Positions 9,314 to 17,694 of a stretch of 64,000 nucleotides of DNA are shown here, one piece after another. The notes beneath the pieces are model-generated. The model saw only the letters and a list, made by a program, of their open reading frames with translations. It had not been told where the DNA came from and made no database searches. The DNA is from Hymenobacter edaphi. GTDB taxonomy: Bacteria > Bacteroidota > Bacteroidia > Cytophagales > Hymenobacteraceae. Both the position numbers and the translations under genes were made by a program. The DNA lies in the NCBI RefSeq assembly GCF_003258365.1, contig NZ_QHKM01000006.1, positions 186,001 to 250,000 of the forward strand, written 5' to 3'. Each line of letters starts with the position of its first letter. The stretch's first letter is position 1.

Positions 9314-10804
9314 ATGAATAGCATCCGCGCCGGTTTCTGGACCCGCAGGTACCGCAGCAAGTGGTATTTCGTTGCCACGTTCCTGCTCTACGCCGTGTAC
9401 TTGCTGACGTCGCATTTCCAGATTCAGCACTACGACTCCGGGTACTACTGGATGCTGGCGCAGAACTATTACAAGTACGACTTCTTCTCCCTGTTGCACT
9501 TCAAGAGCGCCTTCCGGGGGTACCTGCTGCCGCTGCTCTACTACCCGCTGGCCTGGCTGGAACGCGCCACCTCGGCGACCTACTCCAACGACATCATCAA
9601 GCTGCTGGGCGCGGCCTGGGCGGCGGGGCTGTTCGGGGTGGTGGCGCCCAAGCTCTGGGAGCGGGTGGCGGGCACGTCGCTGGGCACGGGGCGCCGGCTG
9701 GCGTTTATCCTGCTGGGCTTCTGGTTCTGGCGCGAGCATTTCAACTTCCTGCTCTCGGATTTTCCCAGCGTGCTGATGCTGGCCAGTGCCCTGCTGGCCG
9801 CCACCTACGCCCCGCGGGCCTGGGCCGGTGCCGTAGCCGGGGCCTGCATTGCCGCCGCGCTCTACATCCGGCCGCTGAACCTGATAGCCCTGCCGCTGCT
9901 GCTCGTGCTGCTGGGCTGGCAGGCACGGCGCACGGCCGGGCCGCTGGCCTTCCGCTCCCTGGCCACGACGTTCGGCTGCTTCGCCGTGGCGTTTGCCCTG
10001 GTGGCCCTGCCGCAGTGGCTGATCAACCGCAATAACTTCCAGGCCAGCAGCCCGTTCGTGCTCGGCCTTGGCGACGGGGACGAATTCAAAATCAACGGCG
10101 TCGACAACCTGTACCTGTTTCACCTCAACGAGGGTATCCGGATGCAGAAGTACGAGTCGAACGTGGGCCACGACTACGAGAAGCTGCAGGTATTCTACCG
10201 CGACCCGTCGGGGCTGGCCCTGTTCGAGCAGACGGGCAAGCCCATGTTCGACACCTACGGCAAGTACTTCCGCTTCGTGGCGCGCCACCCCTTCGACATG
10301 GCCGCGCTCTACACGCGCCACGTCTTCAACGGCCTGGACGTGCTTTACCCCGGCCCCTACATCGAGGAAGTGTTCATCCCGACGCTGCCACTGGCCGTGC
10401 CCAACTACCTGGTGCTGTTTCTGGCGCTGGTGGTCATCATCGGGCGCATGGGCCGCCTACGGGCCTGGCAGTGGGTGGTCGTGGCCGCCATCCTGGCCAC
10501 CTGCGCGGGCTCGGTGCCCCTGGTCGTGGAGCCCCGCTTTTTCCTGCCGCTGGCGCTGCTCTTCTACGCGGTGGTCTGCTTCGGCTGGCCCGCCGACTGG
10601 ACGTGGCGCCGCACCGACCCCGGGCTGCGCTCGGCGCTGACCATCAGCGGAGTGGTGTGGGTGCTGCTGTGCCTGACGCTGTCGGCCAACGTGCAGACCT
10701 TCCAGGAAGCCAAGCCCAAAACCCTGCAGCGCCTGGAGCCGCCCACCCCGGCCGAGCTGCGCGACCTGCAGCCCGAGCCCAACCCGACCCTGCCCACCTG
10801 GTAG
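9314..10804 (+). CDS. polytopic membrane protein, GT-C glycosyltransferase-like
   Basis: 496 residues from the ATG at 9314 (the frame is open to 9095 but only overlaps the preceding gene). Seen: first helix YFVATFLLYAVYLLTS, followed at once by an external loop HYDSGYYWMLAQNYY; an acidic residue plus aromatic cluster in the first loop is the usual GT-C position. At least nine further hydrophobic segments follow, with a soluble insert around residues 245-340 (GDGDEFKINGVDNLYLF) and a short polar tail. It follows the two lipoprotein genes on the same strand with an 83-bp gap. The donor and acceptor cannot be read from the sequence. Confidence 0.8.
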   Translation: MNSIRAGFWTRRYRSKWYFVATFLLYAVYLLTSHFQIQHYDSGYYWMLAQNYYKYDFFSLLHFKSAFRGYLLPLLYYPLAWLERATSATYSNDIIKLLGAAWAAGLFGVVAPKLWERVAGTSLGTGRRLAFILLGFWFWREHFNFLLSDFPSVLMLASALLAATYAPRAWAGAVAGACIAAALYIRPLNLIALPLLLVLLGWQARRTAGPLAFRSLATTFGCFAVAFALVALPQWLINRNNFQASSPFVLGLGDGDEFKINGVDNLYLFHLNEGIRMQKYESNVGHDYEKLQVFYRDPSGLALFEQTGKPMFDTYGKYFRFVARHPFDMAALYTRHVFNGLDVLYPGPYIEEVFIPTLPLAVPNYLVLFLALVVIIGRMGRLRAWQWVVVAAILATCAGSVPLVVEPRFFLPLALLFYAVVCFGWPADWTWRRTDPGLRSALTISGVVWVLLCLTLSANVQTFQEAKPKTLQRLEPPTPAELRDLQPEPNPTLPTW

Positions 10805-10848
10805 GGCGCGGCGGGCGGCCCGGGGCCGGCGCGGGGCCGCCCGCCGTC

Positions 10849-11640
10849 CTACAGGCTGCCGGTGCGCCCGCCGTCCACCGGCACGTTGATGCCGTTGATG
10901 TAGCCGGCCAGCGGCGAGGCCAGAAACGCAATGGCCGCCGCCACTTCTTCGGCCTCGCCGAAGCGCCCGGCCGGAATCAGCCGCTGCATCTGGGCTTCCA
11001 GCTCCTGCACGGGCGTGCCAGTGCTGGCCGAGCGGGCTTCCACCAGGCTGTGGTGGCGCTGGGTGAGCGTGGCGCCGGGCAGCACATTGTTGACGGTAAT
11101 GCCCGAGGGGCCCAGCTCGTTGGCCAGCGTTTTGGCCCAGCTGGCCACCGCCCCGCGCGTGGTGTTCGACACACCCAGGTTGGGCAGCGGCTGCTTCACC
11201 GAGGTGCTGATGACGTTGATGATGCGCCCGTAGCCGGCCGCCTTCATGCCCGGCACCAGGGCCTGGGCCAGCAAATGGTTGCAGACGACGTGCTGCTCGA
11301 ACGCCGCCCGCAGGTCGTCGATGGAGGCCGCGAGCAAAGGGCCGCCGGCCGGGCCGCCGGTGTTGTTCACCAGGATGTGGGTGGCCGGGTTCTTGGCCAC
11401 ATATTCGGCCAGGCGCTCGGCTAGCTCGGCGGGCCGGCTGAAATCGGCCACCAGGTAATCGTGCTGCTGGCCGTGCTCGGCGGGCAGGGCGGCGGCGGCT
11501 TCGCGCAGGGCGTCTTCGTTGCGGGCAATGAGCGTGACGTGGGCGCCGCGGGCGGCCAGCGCCTCGGCGGCGGCCCGCCCGATGCCCTGGGTGCTGCCGC
11601 ACACCACGGCGCGGCGGTCGGTGAGTTGGTCGGTAAGCAT
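10849..11640 (-). CDS. short-chain dehydrogenase/reductase, atypical active site
   Basis: 263 residues from the ATG at 11640. Seen: the NAD(P)-binding motif VVCGSTQGIGRAAAEALA, HILVNNTGGPAG (the NNAG position reads NNTG), IINVISTSV supplying the catalytic Ser region, and ITVNNVLPGAT after it. Where classical SDRs have YxxxK, aligned on the following GAVASWAKTLANEL helix, this protein has SNTTR, so both Tyr and Lys are replaced. That pattern occurs in a subset of bacterial SDRs often labelled FabG-like. It is divergent from the 3-hydroxyanthranilate dioxygenase gene with a repeat-filled 231-bp gap, and may act in the same pathway, but the substrate is unknown. Confidence 0.85.
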   Translation of the reverse strand: MLTDQLTDRRAVVCGSTQGIGRAAAEALAARGAHVTLIARNEDALREAAAALPAEHGQQHDYLVADFSRPAELAERLAEYVAKNPATHILVNNTGGPAGGPLLAASIDDLRAAFEQHVVCNHLLAQALVPGMKAAGYGRIINVISTSVKQPLPNLGVSNTTRGAVASWAKTLANELGPSGITVNNVLPGATLTQRHHSLVEARSASTGTPVQELEAQMQRLIPAGRFGEAEEVAAAIAFLASPLAGYINGINVPVDGGRTGSL

Positions 11641-11871
11641 GGCCGAAAGGTAGTTAGGTGACAGGTAACACGGGGAGGGTGACGGGTAACACGTGACACG
11701 TGGCAGGGAAGAGGAGAGCAGTGCAGACGCAGCTTGACTTCGGCCCGGCCGCTGGAAATCCGGCGGTTCCGGTGGCAGTTTATAACTTGTCCCCGGGCAC
11801 GCATCACGTGTCACCCCAAACCTATCCACCCACCACGTGTCACCCGGCACTTGTTACCCGTCACCCCCAAT
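11641..11871. repeat. inverted and direct repeats between divergent genes
   Basis: GTGACGGGTAACACGTGACACGTGG (described in parts: GTGACGGGTAACAC, then GTGACACGTGG) at 11679-11703 recurs in inverted form at 11833-11864, and a shorter piece (CACGTGTCACCC) at 11805-11816. The arms are about 25-32 bp with a few differences. The element fills the shared promoter region of the SDR and dioxygenase genes and could fold into a long hairpin or act as an operator. Confidence 0.6.
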
Positions 11872-12399
11872 ATGCCCGTCACGCGCCCTTTCAACTTCCA
11901 GCAGTGGATTGACGAACACCGCCACTTGCTCAAGCCGCCCGTCGGCAACCAACAGGTGTTCAAAGGCAACGACGACTTCATCGTCATGGTGGTGGGCGGC
12001 CCCAACGCCCGCAAGGACTACCACGTCGACGACAGCGAGGAGTTTTTCTTCCAGCTGGAAGGCGACATGACGCTGAAAATCATCGAGGACGGCAAGCCGG
12101 TGGATTTACCCATCCGGGCCGGCGAGATATTTCTGCTGCCCGCGGGCGTGCCCCACTCCCCGCAGCGCCCGGCCGGCACCGTGGGCCTGGTGGTGGAGCG
12201 CTACCGCAAGCCCGGCGAGCTGGACGGCTTTCAGTGGTACTGCGAAAACTGCGGCACCAAGCTCTACGAGGAGTTTGCCGAAGTCACCGACATCGTGAAG
12301 CAGCTGCCCGTCATCATGGGCAACTTCTGGCAGAGCGAGGAGCGCCGCACCTGCAAAAACTGCGGCACCGTGATGCAGCCGCCCGCCCCGGTGCAGTAA
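11872..12399 (+). CDS. nbaC: 3-hydroxyanthranilate 3,4-dioxygenase
   Basis: 175 residues. It opens the ring of 3-hydroxyanthranilate with O2 to give 2-amino-3-carboxymuconate semialdehyde (ACMS), a non-haem Fe(II) cupin reaction in the cytoplasm. Seen: Fe ligands H51 and E57 in HVDDSEEFFFQLEGD, H95 in LLPAGVPHSPQRP, substrate-side R47, R99 and E110, and two CxxC pairs (C124/C127, C161/C164) that form the rubredoxin-like second metal site found in the bacterial type and not in the mammalian enzyme. The numbering matches the Cupriavidus/Ralstonia enzyme within one residue. The ATG at 11872 is chosen for length. It is followed by a strong terminator, so it is probably monocistronic. Often named haaO or nbaC. 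Confidence 0.95.
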   Translation: MPVTRPFNFQQWIDEHRHLLKPPVGNQQVFKGNDDFIVMVVGGPNARKDYHVDDSEEFFFQLEGDMTLKIIEDGKPVDLPIRAGEIFLLPAGVPHSPQRPAGTVGLVVERYRKPGELDGFQWYCENCGTKLYEEFAEVTDIVKQLPVIMGNFWQSEERRTCKNCGTVMQPPAPVQ

Positions 12400-12423
12400 G
12401 CCTCGCCCCCGGATTTTCGCCGC

Positions 12424-12470
12424 CAGCCGGTCGGCGCGCATGGCCTGTGCGCGCCGACCGGCTTTCTTTG
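12424..12470 (+). terminator. rho-independent terminator after the dioxygenase gene
   Basis: A perfect 16-bp stem AGCCGGTCGGCGCGCA / TGCGCGCCGACCGGCT with a 7-nt loop, then TTTCTTTG. Confidence 0.85.
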
Positions 12471-12502
12471 TGCCCTGAATCCTGCTAAGTGGCCTGCTGT
12501 TA

Positions 12503-13789
12503 ATGAAATCTAACGTCGTATTCTGGCTGGCGGCGGCGCTGCTGACCCTGGCCATGTTTCAGGATAAGCGCTGGAAGGCCATGGAAGTCCTCGACTCCGA
12601 CCCCGGCGGCTATTACGTGTACCTGCCCTCGGCCTTTATCTACGGCGACCTGGGCCGCCCCGATTCGCTCAGCGCCCTGCGCCAGCTCTACCGTCCCGCG
12701 GAGGCCCCGGCCGAAATCGGGCTCAAGCCCCTGCCCGGCAAGCGGTTCATGAGCAAGTACACCCTCGGCAAGGCCCTGGCCGACCTGCCCTGGTTTCTCG
12801 GCGCCCACGCCTGGGCCGGCGCTAGCACCAAGTACAAAGCCGACGGCTTCAGCCGGCCCTACCAGCAAATCATCATGATTGCGGGCTTGTTTCACGGCAT
12901 TCTGGGCCTCTGGATCCTGCGCAAGCTGCTGCGCCGCTACTACGACGACGGCACCACGGCCTGGGCGCTGGCCGGCATCGGCCTCGGCACCAATCTGTTC
13001 TGCTACGCCAGCTACGACGCCAACATGGCCCACGCCGTGCTCTTTCTCTGGCAGGCGGCGCTGCTCTACTGCTCGGCGCGCTGGTACGAAACCGGCCGCC
13101 CCGGTTTTGCCGCCGGCATCGGCCTGTTTCTGGGTCTGGCCATTCTCACCCGCCCTTCCGAAGCCATGTACGGGCTGGTGCCGCTCACCTGGGGCCTCAC
13201 CCTGGCTGCGCCGGTCCTGCGGCAGCGGGCCCGGTGGTGGTGGGAGCGGCGCGGGCAGCTGCTGCTGGCGGCGGTGCTGCTACTGGCCGTGTGCAGCCTG
13301 CAGATGCTGTTCTGGCACGCCGTCAGCGGGCACTGGGTGGTGTATTCCTACACCGGCGAGAAGTTCGATTTCCTGCACCCCCACCTCGTCGAAGGCCTGA
13401 TCAGCTTCCGCAAGGGCTGGTGGCTCTACACCCCGATGGCCCTGCTCAGCCTGGGCGGCCTGTGGTGGCTGCGCCGCGACGTGCCCGCCGCCTGGCTGAT
13501 GGTGCTGCTGATGGTGCCGGTGGCCATCTACGTGACCTTCAGCTGGCGCACCTGGACCTACGGCGGCAGCTTCAGCTGCCGGCCGCTGGTGAGCCTCTAT
13601 CCGGTGCTGGCCCTGCCACTGGCCAGCCTGCTGGCCCACGCCCGCTGGCGCCGAACCCTGCGCACGGTGGTGGTGACCTTCATCCTGCTGAACATCTGGC
13701 AGAGCTGGCAGTACGCGGCCAGCGTGCTGCACTGGGACGGCATGACGCGCGACATGTATTTTCGTAACTTTTTCCGCCGCAAGTTCTAA
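12503..13789 (+). CDS. polytopic membrane protein, mannosyltransferase-like
   Basis: 428 residues. Seen: an N-terminal helix ([13 protein letters not shown]), then a polar external segment with [19 protein letters not shown], where the acidic residues and aromatic run occupy the first-loop position of GT-C/PMT enzymes; next [21 protein letters not shown] and about eight hydrophobic segments. The end is short and basic (NFFRRKF). Between two kynurenine-pathway genes it looks out of place; function is more likely linked to the glycan genes at 1-10.8 kb. Its start at ATG 12503 lies about 30 bp after the dioxygenase terminator, so it needs its own promoter, which I could not identify. Confidence 0.78.
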   Translation: MKSNVVFWLAAALLTLAMFQDKRWKAMEVLDSDPGGYYVYLPSAFIYGDLGRPDSLSALRQLYRPAEAPAEIGLKPLPGKRFMSKYTLGKALADLPWFLGAHAWAGASTKYKADGFSRPYQQIIMIAGLFHGILGLWILRKLLRRYYDDGTTAWALAGIGLGTNLFCYASYDANMAHAVLFLWQAALLYCSARWYETGRPGFAAGIGLFLGLAILTRPSEAMYGLVPLTWGLTLAAPVLRQRARWWWERRGQLLLAAVLLLAVCSLQMLFWHAVSGHWVVYSYTGEKFDFLHPHLVEGLISFRKGWWLYTPMALLSLGGLWWLRRDVPAAWLMVLLMVPVAIYVTFSWRTWTYGGSFSCRPLVSLYPVLALPLASLLAHARWRRTLRTVVVTFILLNIWQSWQYAASVLHWDGMTRDMYFRNFFRRKF

Positions 13790-13856
13790 GCCGCGGCGGT
13801 TCATTCCTTTCCCTCCACCGGCCGCCACCCACGGCCTCCCGACGCCCACCCCCGCC

Positions 13857-14879
13857 TTGCTGACCGTCGACATTCACACCCACATCCTGCCCAAACAGTG
13901 GCCCGACCTGCGCGAGCGGTACGGCTACGGCGGCTTCATCCGGCTGGAGCACCACAAGCCCTGCTGCGCCCGCATGATGCAGGACGACAAGTTCTTCCGC
14001 GAAATCCAGGACAACTGCTGGGACCCCGCCGTGCGCCTGCACGAGTGCGGGCACTTCGGCGTCGACGTGCAGGTGCTGAGCACGGTGCCCGTCATGTTCA
14101 GCTACTGGGCCAAGCCCCACGACGCGCTGGACCTGAGCATGCTGCTCAACGACCACATTGCCGGCGTGGTGGCCGACTACCCCGACCGCTTTGCCGGCTT
14201 GGGCACCATCCCGCTGCAGGCCCCCGACCTGGCCGTGCGGGAGCTGGAGCGCTGCGTGAAGGAGCTGGGCCTGATCGGGGTGCAGATCGGCTCCCACGTC
14301 AACGACTGGAACCTCGACGCCCCGGAACTGTTCGAGGTGTTTCAGGCCGCCGAGGAGCTGGGCGCGGCCGTGTTCGTGCACCCCTGGGACATGATGGCCC
14401 AGCAGAAAATGCCCAAGTACTGGCTGCCCTGGCTGGTAGGCATGCCCGCCGAAAGTACCCTGGCGCTTTGCTCGCTCATCTTCGGTGGGGTGCTGGAGCG
14501 CCTACCCAGGCTGCGCGTGGCCGTGGCCCACGGCGGGGGCACCTTCGCCAGCACCATCGGCCGCATCGAGCACGGCTTCCAGGTGCGCCCCGACCTCTGC
14601 GCCGTCGACAACCCGGTGAACCCGCGCGAGTACCTGGGCAGGTTCTGGGTCGACTCGCTGGTGCACGACCCGCTGATGCTCGACTACCTGGTGAAAACCC
14701 TCGGTGCCGACAAAATCACGCTCGGCACCGATTACCCCTTCCCGCTCGGCGAGCTGGAGCCCGGGCAGCTGATCCGCAGCATGGCCTACCCCGACGAGGT
14801 GAAGGCCCGCATGCTCGGCCAAAACGCCCTGGACTGGATGGGCGTGCCGGTAAGCCAGTTCCGGCGCCAGCTGGTCTGA
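13857..14879 (+). CDS. nbaD: 2-amino-3-carboxymuconate-6-semialdehyde decarboxylase (ACMSD)
   Basis: 340 residues from a TTG at 13857; no ATG exists upstream of the conserved start, and the metal motif DIHTH begins at residue 5. It decarboxylates ACMS to 2-aminomuconate semialdehyde, steering the pathway away from quinolinate/NAD. Seen: zinc ligands H7 and H9 ([14 protein letters not shown]), [11 protein letters not shown], the metal ligand in [25 protein letters not shown], and the Asp of [15 protein letters not shown]. The match to vertebrate and Pseudomonas ACMSD is nearly continuous. The gap to the next gene, kynureninase, is 52 bp, though that gene seems to have its own -7 box. Confidence 0.95.
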   Translation: MLTVDIHTHILPKQWPDLRERYGYGGFIRLEHHKPCCARMMQDDKFFREIQDNCWDPAVRLHECGHFGVDVQVLSTVPVMFSYWAKPHDALDLSMLLNDHIAGVVADYPDRFAGLGTIPLQAPDLAVRELERCVKELGLIGVQIGSHVNDWNLDAPELFEVFQAAEELGAAVFVHPWDMMAQQKMPKYWLPWLVGMPAESTLALCSLIFGGVLERLPRLRVAVAHGGGTFASTIGRIEHGFQVRPDLCAVDNPVNPREYLGRFWVDSLVHDPLMLDYLVKTLGADKITLGTDYPFPLGELEPGQLIRSMAYPDEVKARMLGQNALDWMGVPVSQFRRQLV

Positions 14880-14889
14880 TGCCGCTGCG

Positions 14890-14897
14890 TACCTTCG
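14890..14897 (+). promoter_or_regulatory. putative -7 box for kynureninase
   Basis: TACCTTCG differs from TAnnTTTG at one position, lies 35 bp before the chosen ATG, and resembles the TACTTTCG boxes before kmo (20872) and uvrA (35124). No clear -33 element. Confidence 0.35.
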
Positions 14898-14931
14898 CGC
14901 CGTGCCCACCCAGCCTTTCCCGTTGCCGCCG

Positions 14932-16233
14932 ATGAGCTTCCAGAATACCCCCGACTTCGCCCGCCAGCTCGACGCGCAGGACCCGCTGCGCGCGTTCCGC
15001 GACCGGTTTCACCTGCCGCTGGCCCCCGATGGCCGCGAGGCCGTGTACTGCTGCGGCAACTCCCTGGGCCTGCAGCCCCGGGCCGCCCGCGCCGCCGTCG
15101 AAGCCGAGTTCCAAAGCTGGCAGGAACACGCCGTGGAAGGCCACTTCCGCGAGCCTTCCTGCTGGATGCACTACCACGAAACGCTCACCGAGGCCTCGGC
15201 CCGGCTGGTGGGCGCCCGGCCCGTGGAGGTGGTGGTGATGAACAACCTCACCGTCAACCTGCACCTGCTGCTCATCAGCTTCTACCGCCCCGAAGGCCGC
15301 CGCTACAAGGTGCTGATGGAAGGCGGCGCGTTTCCCTCCGACCAGTACGCGCTGGAAAGCCAGGTGAAGCTGCACGGCTACCAGCCCGACGACACCATCG
15401 TGGAGCTCGTGCCCCGCCCCGGCGAGCATACCCTGCGCACCCAGGACATCGAAGCCCGGATTCAGGCACTGGGCGAGGAGCTGGCCCTGGTCATCCTCGG
15501 CGGCGTCAACTACTACACCGGTCAGGCCTTCGACCTGGCCGCCATCACCCGCGCCGGCCACGCCGTGGGCGCCACCGTGGGCTTCGACCTGGCCCACGCC
15601 GCCGGCAACCTCGCGCTGCAGCTGCACGACTGGGACGTGGATTTCGCCTGCTGGTGCACCTACAAGTACCTCAACTCCGGCCCCGGCGGCACCTCGGGCG
15701 TGTTTGTGCACGAGCGGTTTGCCGAGCGCCCCGACCTGCCGCGCCTCGCCGGTTGGTGGGGCCACGATGCCTCGGTGCGCTTCCAGATGCAGAAGGGCTT
15801 CCGGCCCATGCCCGGCGCCGCCGGCTGGCAGCTCTCGAATGCCCAGATTTTTCCGATGGCCATTCACCGCGCCGCCCTGGCCCTGGTCGACGAGGCCGGC
15901 GGCATGGCCGCGCTGCGCCGCAAGAGCGAGCAGTTGACCGGCTACCTGGAATTTGTGCTGCAGCAGGCCGGGCTGCCCGCCGAAGTGCTCGAAATCATCA
16001 CGCCCGCCGACCCCGCCCAGCGCGGCTGCCAGCTGTCCTTGCTGGTGCACCGCCAGGGTCGGCAGCTGTTCGAGTTTCTGGCCGAGCGCGGCATCATGGC
16101 CGATTGGCGTGAGCCCAACGTCATTCGCCTCGCGCCGGTACCGCTCTACAATTCTTTCGAGGACGTATGGCGCATCGGGCAGGGCGTGGCCGCGTGGAGC
16201 GCGGAACTGGCGGCCGCCCCGGCCAACCAATAG
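14932..16233 (+). CDS. kynU: kynureninase
   Basis: 433 residues. A PLP enzyme that cleaves kynurenine or 3-hydroxykynurenine to (3-hydroxy)anthranilate plus alanine. Seen: YCCGNSLGLQPRAAR near the N-terminus, LTVNLHLLLISFYRP, GGVNYYTGQ, the cofactor-binding GFDLAHAAGNL, and the Schiff-base lysine K245 in CTYKYLNSGPGG, then AGWWGHD and a C-terminal PNVIRLAPVPLYNSFED. All are in the family order and the length is typical. A GTG at 14902 in frame would add ten residues, but a -7 box at 14890-14897 would put the transcript start at about that point, so I prefer the ATG at 14932. Confidence 0.95.
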   Translation: MSFQNTPDFARQLDAQDPLRAFRDRFHLPLAPDGREAVYCCGNSLGLQPRAARAAVEAEFQSWQEHAVEGHFREPSCWMHYHETLTEASARLVGARPVEVVVMNNLTVNLHLLLISFYRPEGRRYKVLMEGGAFPSDQYALESQVKLHGYQPDDTIVELVPRPGEHTLRTQDIEARIQALGEELALVILGGVNYYTGQAFDLAAITRAGHAVGATVGFDLAHAAGNLALQLHDWDVDFACWCTYKYLNSGPGGTSGVFVHERFAERPDLPRLAGWWGHDASVRFQMQKGFRPMPGAAGWQLSNAQIFPMAIHRAALALVDEAGGMAALRRKSEQLTGYLEFVLQQAGLPAEVLEIITPADPAQRGCQLSLLVHRQGRQLFEFLAERGIMADWREPNVIRLAPVPLYNSFEDVWRIGQGVAAWSAELAAAPANQ

Positions 16234-16326
16234 CCGCCCCGCGCTGTTTTTCGTATTGCTGATGATGGAGCACGCGCGCCGGCCAGGGGGCCAGGCGCGG
16301 CCCTGCGCTCCGCTTGCCTGACTGGA

Positions 16327-16968
16327 ATGGAAGACTACGCGGCCAAAATGGCCGGCAAACCCGACGCGGAGCTGCAACGCTACCTGGACCGCCGCGCCGA
16401 GTACCGCGAAGAAGCGGTGCTGGCCGCCCTGACGGAGCTGGAGCGGCGCGGCCACGTCGTGCCCGGGGTGGCCGCCCTGCGCCCCGAGCTGGAGGCCGCC
16501 GCCCGGGTGGCGGCCTCCGCCGCGCCGCCCGCCGCCCCGTCGTGGGCCCGGGCCGAAGAACCCGAGGAGCCCGAAGCGGCCGACAACGGCCCCGCCCTCT
16601 ACTCGCCCGGCACCATTGCCATCCTTTCGGTGCTGTCGTACCCGGTCGGGGCCGTGCTGATGCTGCTGAACCTGCTGCGCCTGCGCCGCTACGGCGGCGC
16701 GGCCCTGCTGCTGGCGCTGTCCGTGGTTATGTTCTCGGCCCACCTCTGGCTGCTGTTCAACCTCGGGCTGAATCCCAACGTGGTGGGCCTGTGCAGCAAC
16801 ATCGCCGCCGCGCTGATCTACGTGTTCGTGCTCTGGCCCTACTTTATCGGGGCCCGCACCTACCAGGCGCGCAGCTGGCTGCCCCCGCTCATCATCACCT
16901 TCGCCCTGGTGCTGCTGCTGATGATGCTGGCCCAGTCGATGGGCGTGCCCATGCCGGGGCTGAAGTAG
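16327..16968 (+). CDS. hypothetical membrane protein
   Basis: 213 residues. Residues 1-50 form a charged helical segment (DAELQRYLDRRAEYREEAVL, AALTELERRG), residues 50-92 are Ala/Pro/Glu-rich and probably flexible, and four hydrophobic helices follow between about residues 95 and 207. I do not recognise a family. It ends 3 bp before the AlkB-like gene, so the two are probably co-transcribed. A short N-terminal helical region of this kind is common in Bacteroidota membrane proteins of unknown role. Confidence 0.7.
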   Translation: MEDYAAKMAGKPDAELQRYLDRRAEYREEAVLAALTELERRGHVVPGVAALRPELEAAARVAASAAPPAAPSWARAEEPEEPEAADNGPALYSPGTIAILSVLSYPVGAVLMLLNLLRLRRYGGAALLLALSVVMFSAHLWLLFNLGLNPNVVGLCSNIAAALIYVFVLWPYFIGARTYQARSWLPPLIITFALVLLLMMLAQSMGVPMPGLK

Positions 16969-16971
16969 CGT

Positions 16972-17580
16972 ATGGCCCTCCGGTTGTTGGCGTTGCCCCA
17001 GGCCGATGTACGCCTCGACGAGCAGTTTCTCGCGCCCGCCGCGGCCGCCGCGCTGCTGCAGGCGCTGACGGCCACCGCCGCCTGGCGCCACGAGTCCATC
17101 ACGCTTTTCGGCAAGCCGGTGCTGCAGCCCCGCCTCACCGCCTGGCACGGCGACGCCGGCGCCCGCTACCGCTACTCCGGCCTGCTGCTGACGCCCGAGC
17201 CCTGGACGCCCGCCCTGCAGGCCCTGCGCGAGCAGGTGGAAGCGGCCACCGGCGCCCGTTTCAACAGCGTGCTGCTCAACCTCTACCGCCACGGGCAGGA
17301 CAGCATGGGCTGGCACGCCGACGACGAGCCCGAGCTGGGCCCGGCGCCCGTCATTGCCTCCGTCAGCCTGGGAGCCACGCGGCGGTTTCGGCTGCGCCCC
17401 CGGCCCGGCAGCGGCCCGCCGCACGCCCCCGTCGGCCTGGAGCTGGGCAGCGGCAGCCTGCTGCTGATGCAGGGCCCCACGCAGCGCTACTGGCAGCACG
17501 CGGTGCCCAAAACCGCCCAGGCCATCGGCCCGCGCCTGAACCTGACGTTTCGCCGCGTGCTCGGGGCGGATAGTCAGTAG
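16972..17580 (+). CDS. alkB: AlkB-like 2-oxoglutarate/Fe(II) dioxygenase, DNA/RNA repair
   Basis: 202 residues. Oxidative demethylation of alkylated bases (1-methyladenine, 3-methylcytosine) in DNA or RNA. Seen: NLYRHGQDSMGWHADDEPEL containing the HxD iron motif (H115, D117), the distal ligand H176 in YWQHAVPK, and the 2-oxoglutarate-binding RLNLTFR (R188, R194). YRYSG and SVSLGATRRFRLR also match the family. The layout is closer to the ALKBH2/3 type than to E. coli AlkB. It follows the membrane protein gene by 3 bp; a strong hairpin follows its stop codon. Confidence 0.92.
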   Translation: MALRLLALPQADVRLDEQFLAPAAAAALLQALTATAAWRHESITLFGKPVLQPRLTAWHGDAGARYRYSGLLLTPEPWTPALQALREQVEAATGARFNSVLLNLYRHGQDSMGWHADDEPELGPAPVIASVSLGATRRFRLRPRPGSGPPHAPVGLELGSGSLLLMQGPTQRYWQHAVPKTAQAIGPRLNLTFRRVLGADSQ

Positions 17581-17601
17581 CTGAGCGTACCCTCGTTGAC
17601 A

Positions 17602-17642
17602 CGCAAAACGGCCCGCTGATAACTCAGCGGGCCGTTCTTGCT
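17602..17642. terminator. bidirectional terminator between convergent genes
   Basis: ACGGCCCGCTGA-taac-TCAGCGGGCCGT, a perfect 12-bp stem, flanked by AAAA on one side and TTCTTG on the other, between the AlkB-like gene and the TonB receptor. Confidence 0.8.
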
Positions 17643-17694
17643 CAGGGGCCGATTAGCTGTCCGGGTAGACGACAAACCACCCGGGGCCAGCCGC

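Noticed and set aside
14716-17499. A 927-codon open frame on the minus strand across kynureninase, the membrane protein and the AlkB-like gene
   Set aside because: Antisense shadow in high-GC DNA; Gly/Gln/His-rich low-complexity translation; the plus-strand genes have conserved motifs.
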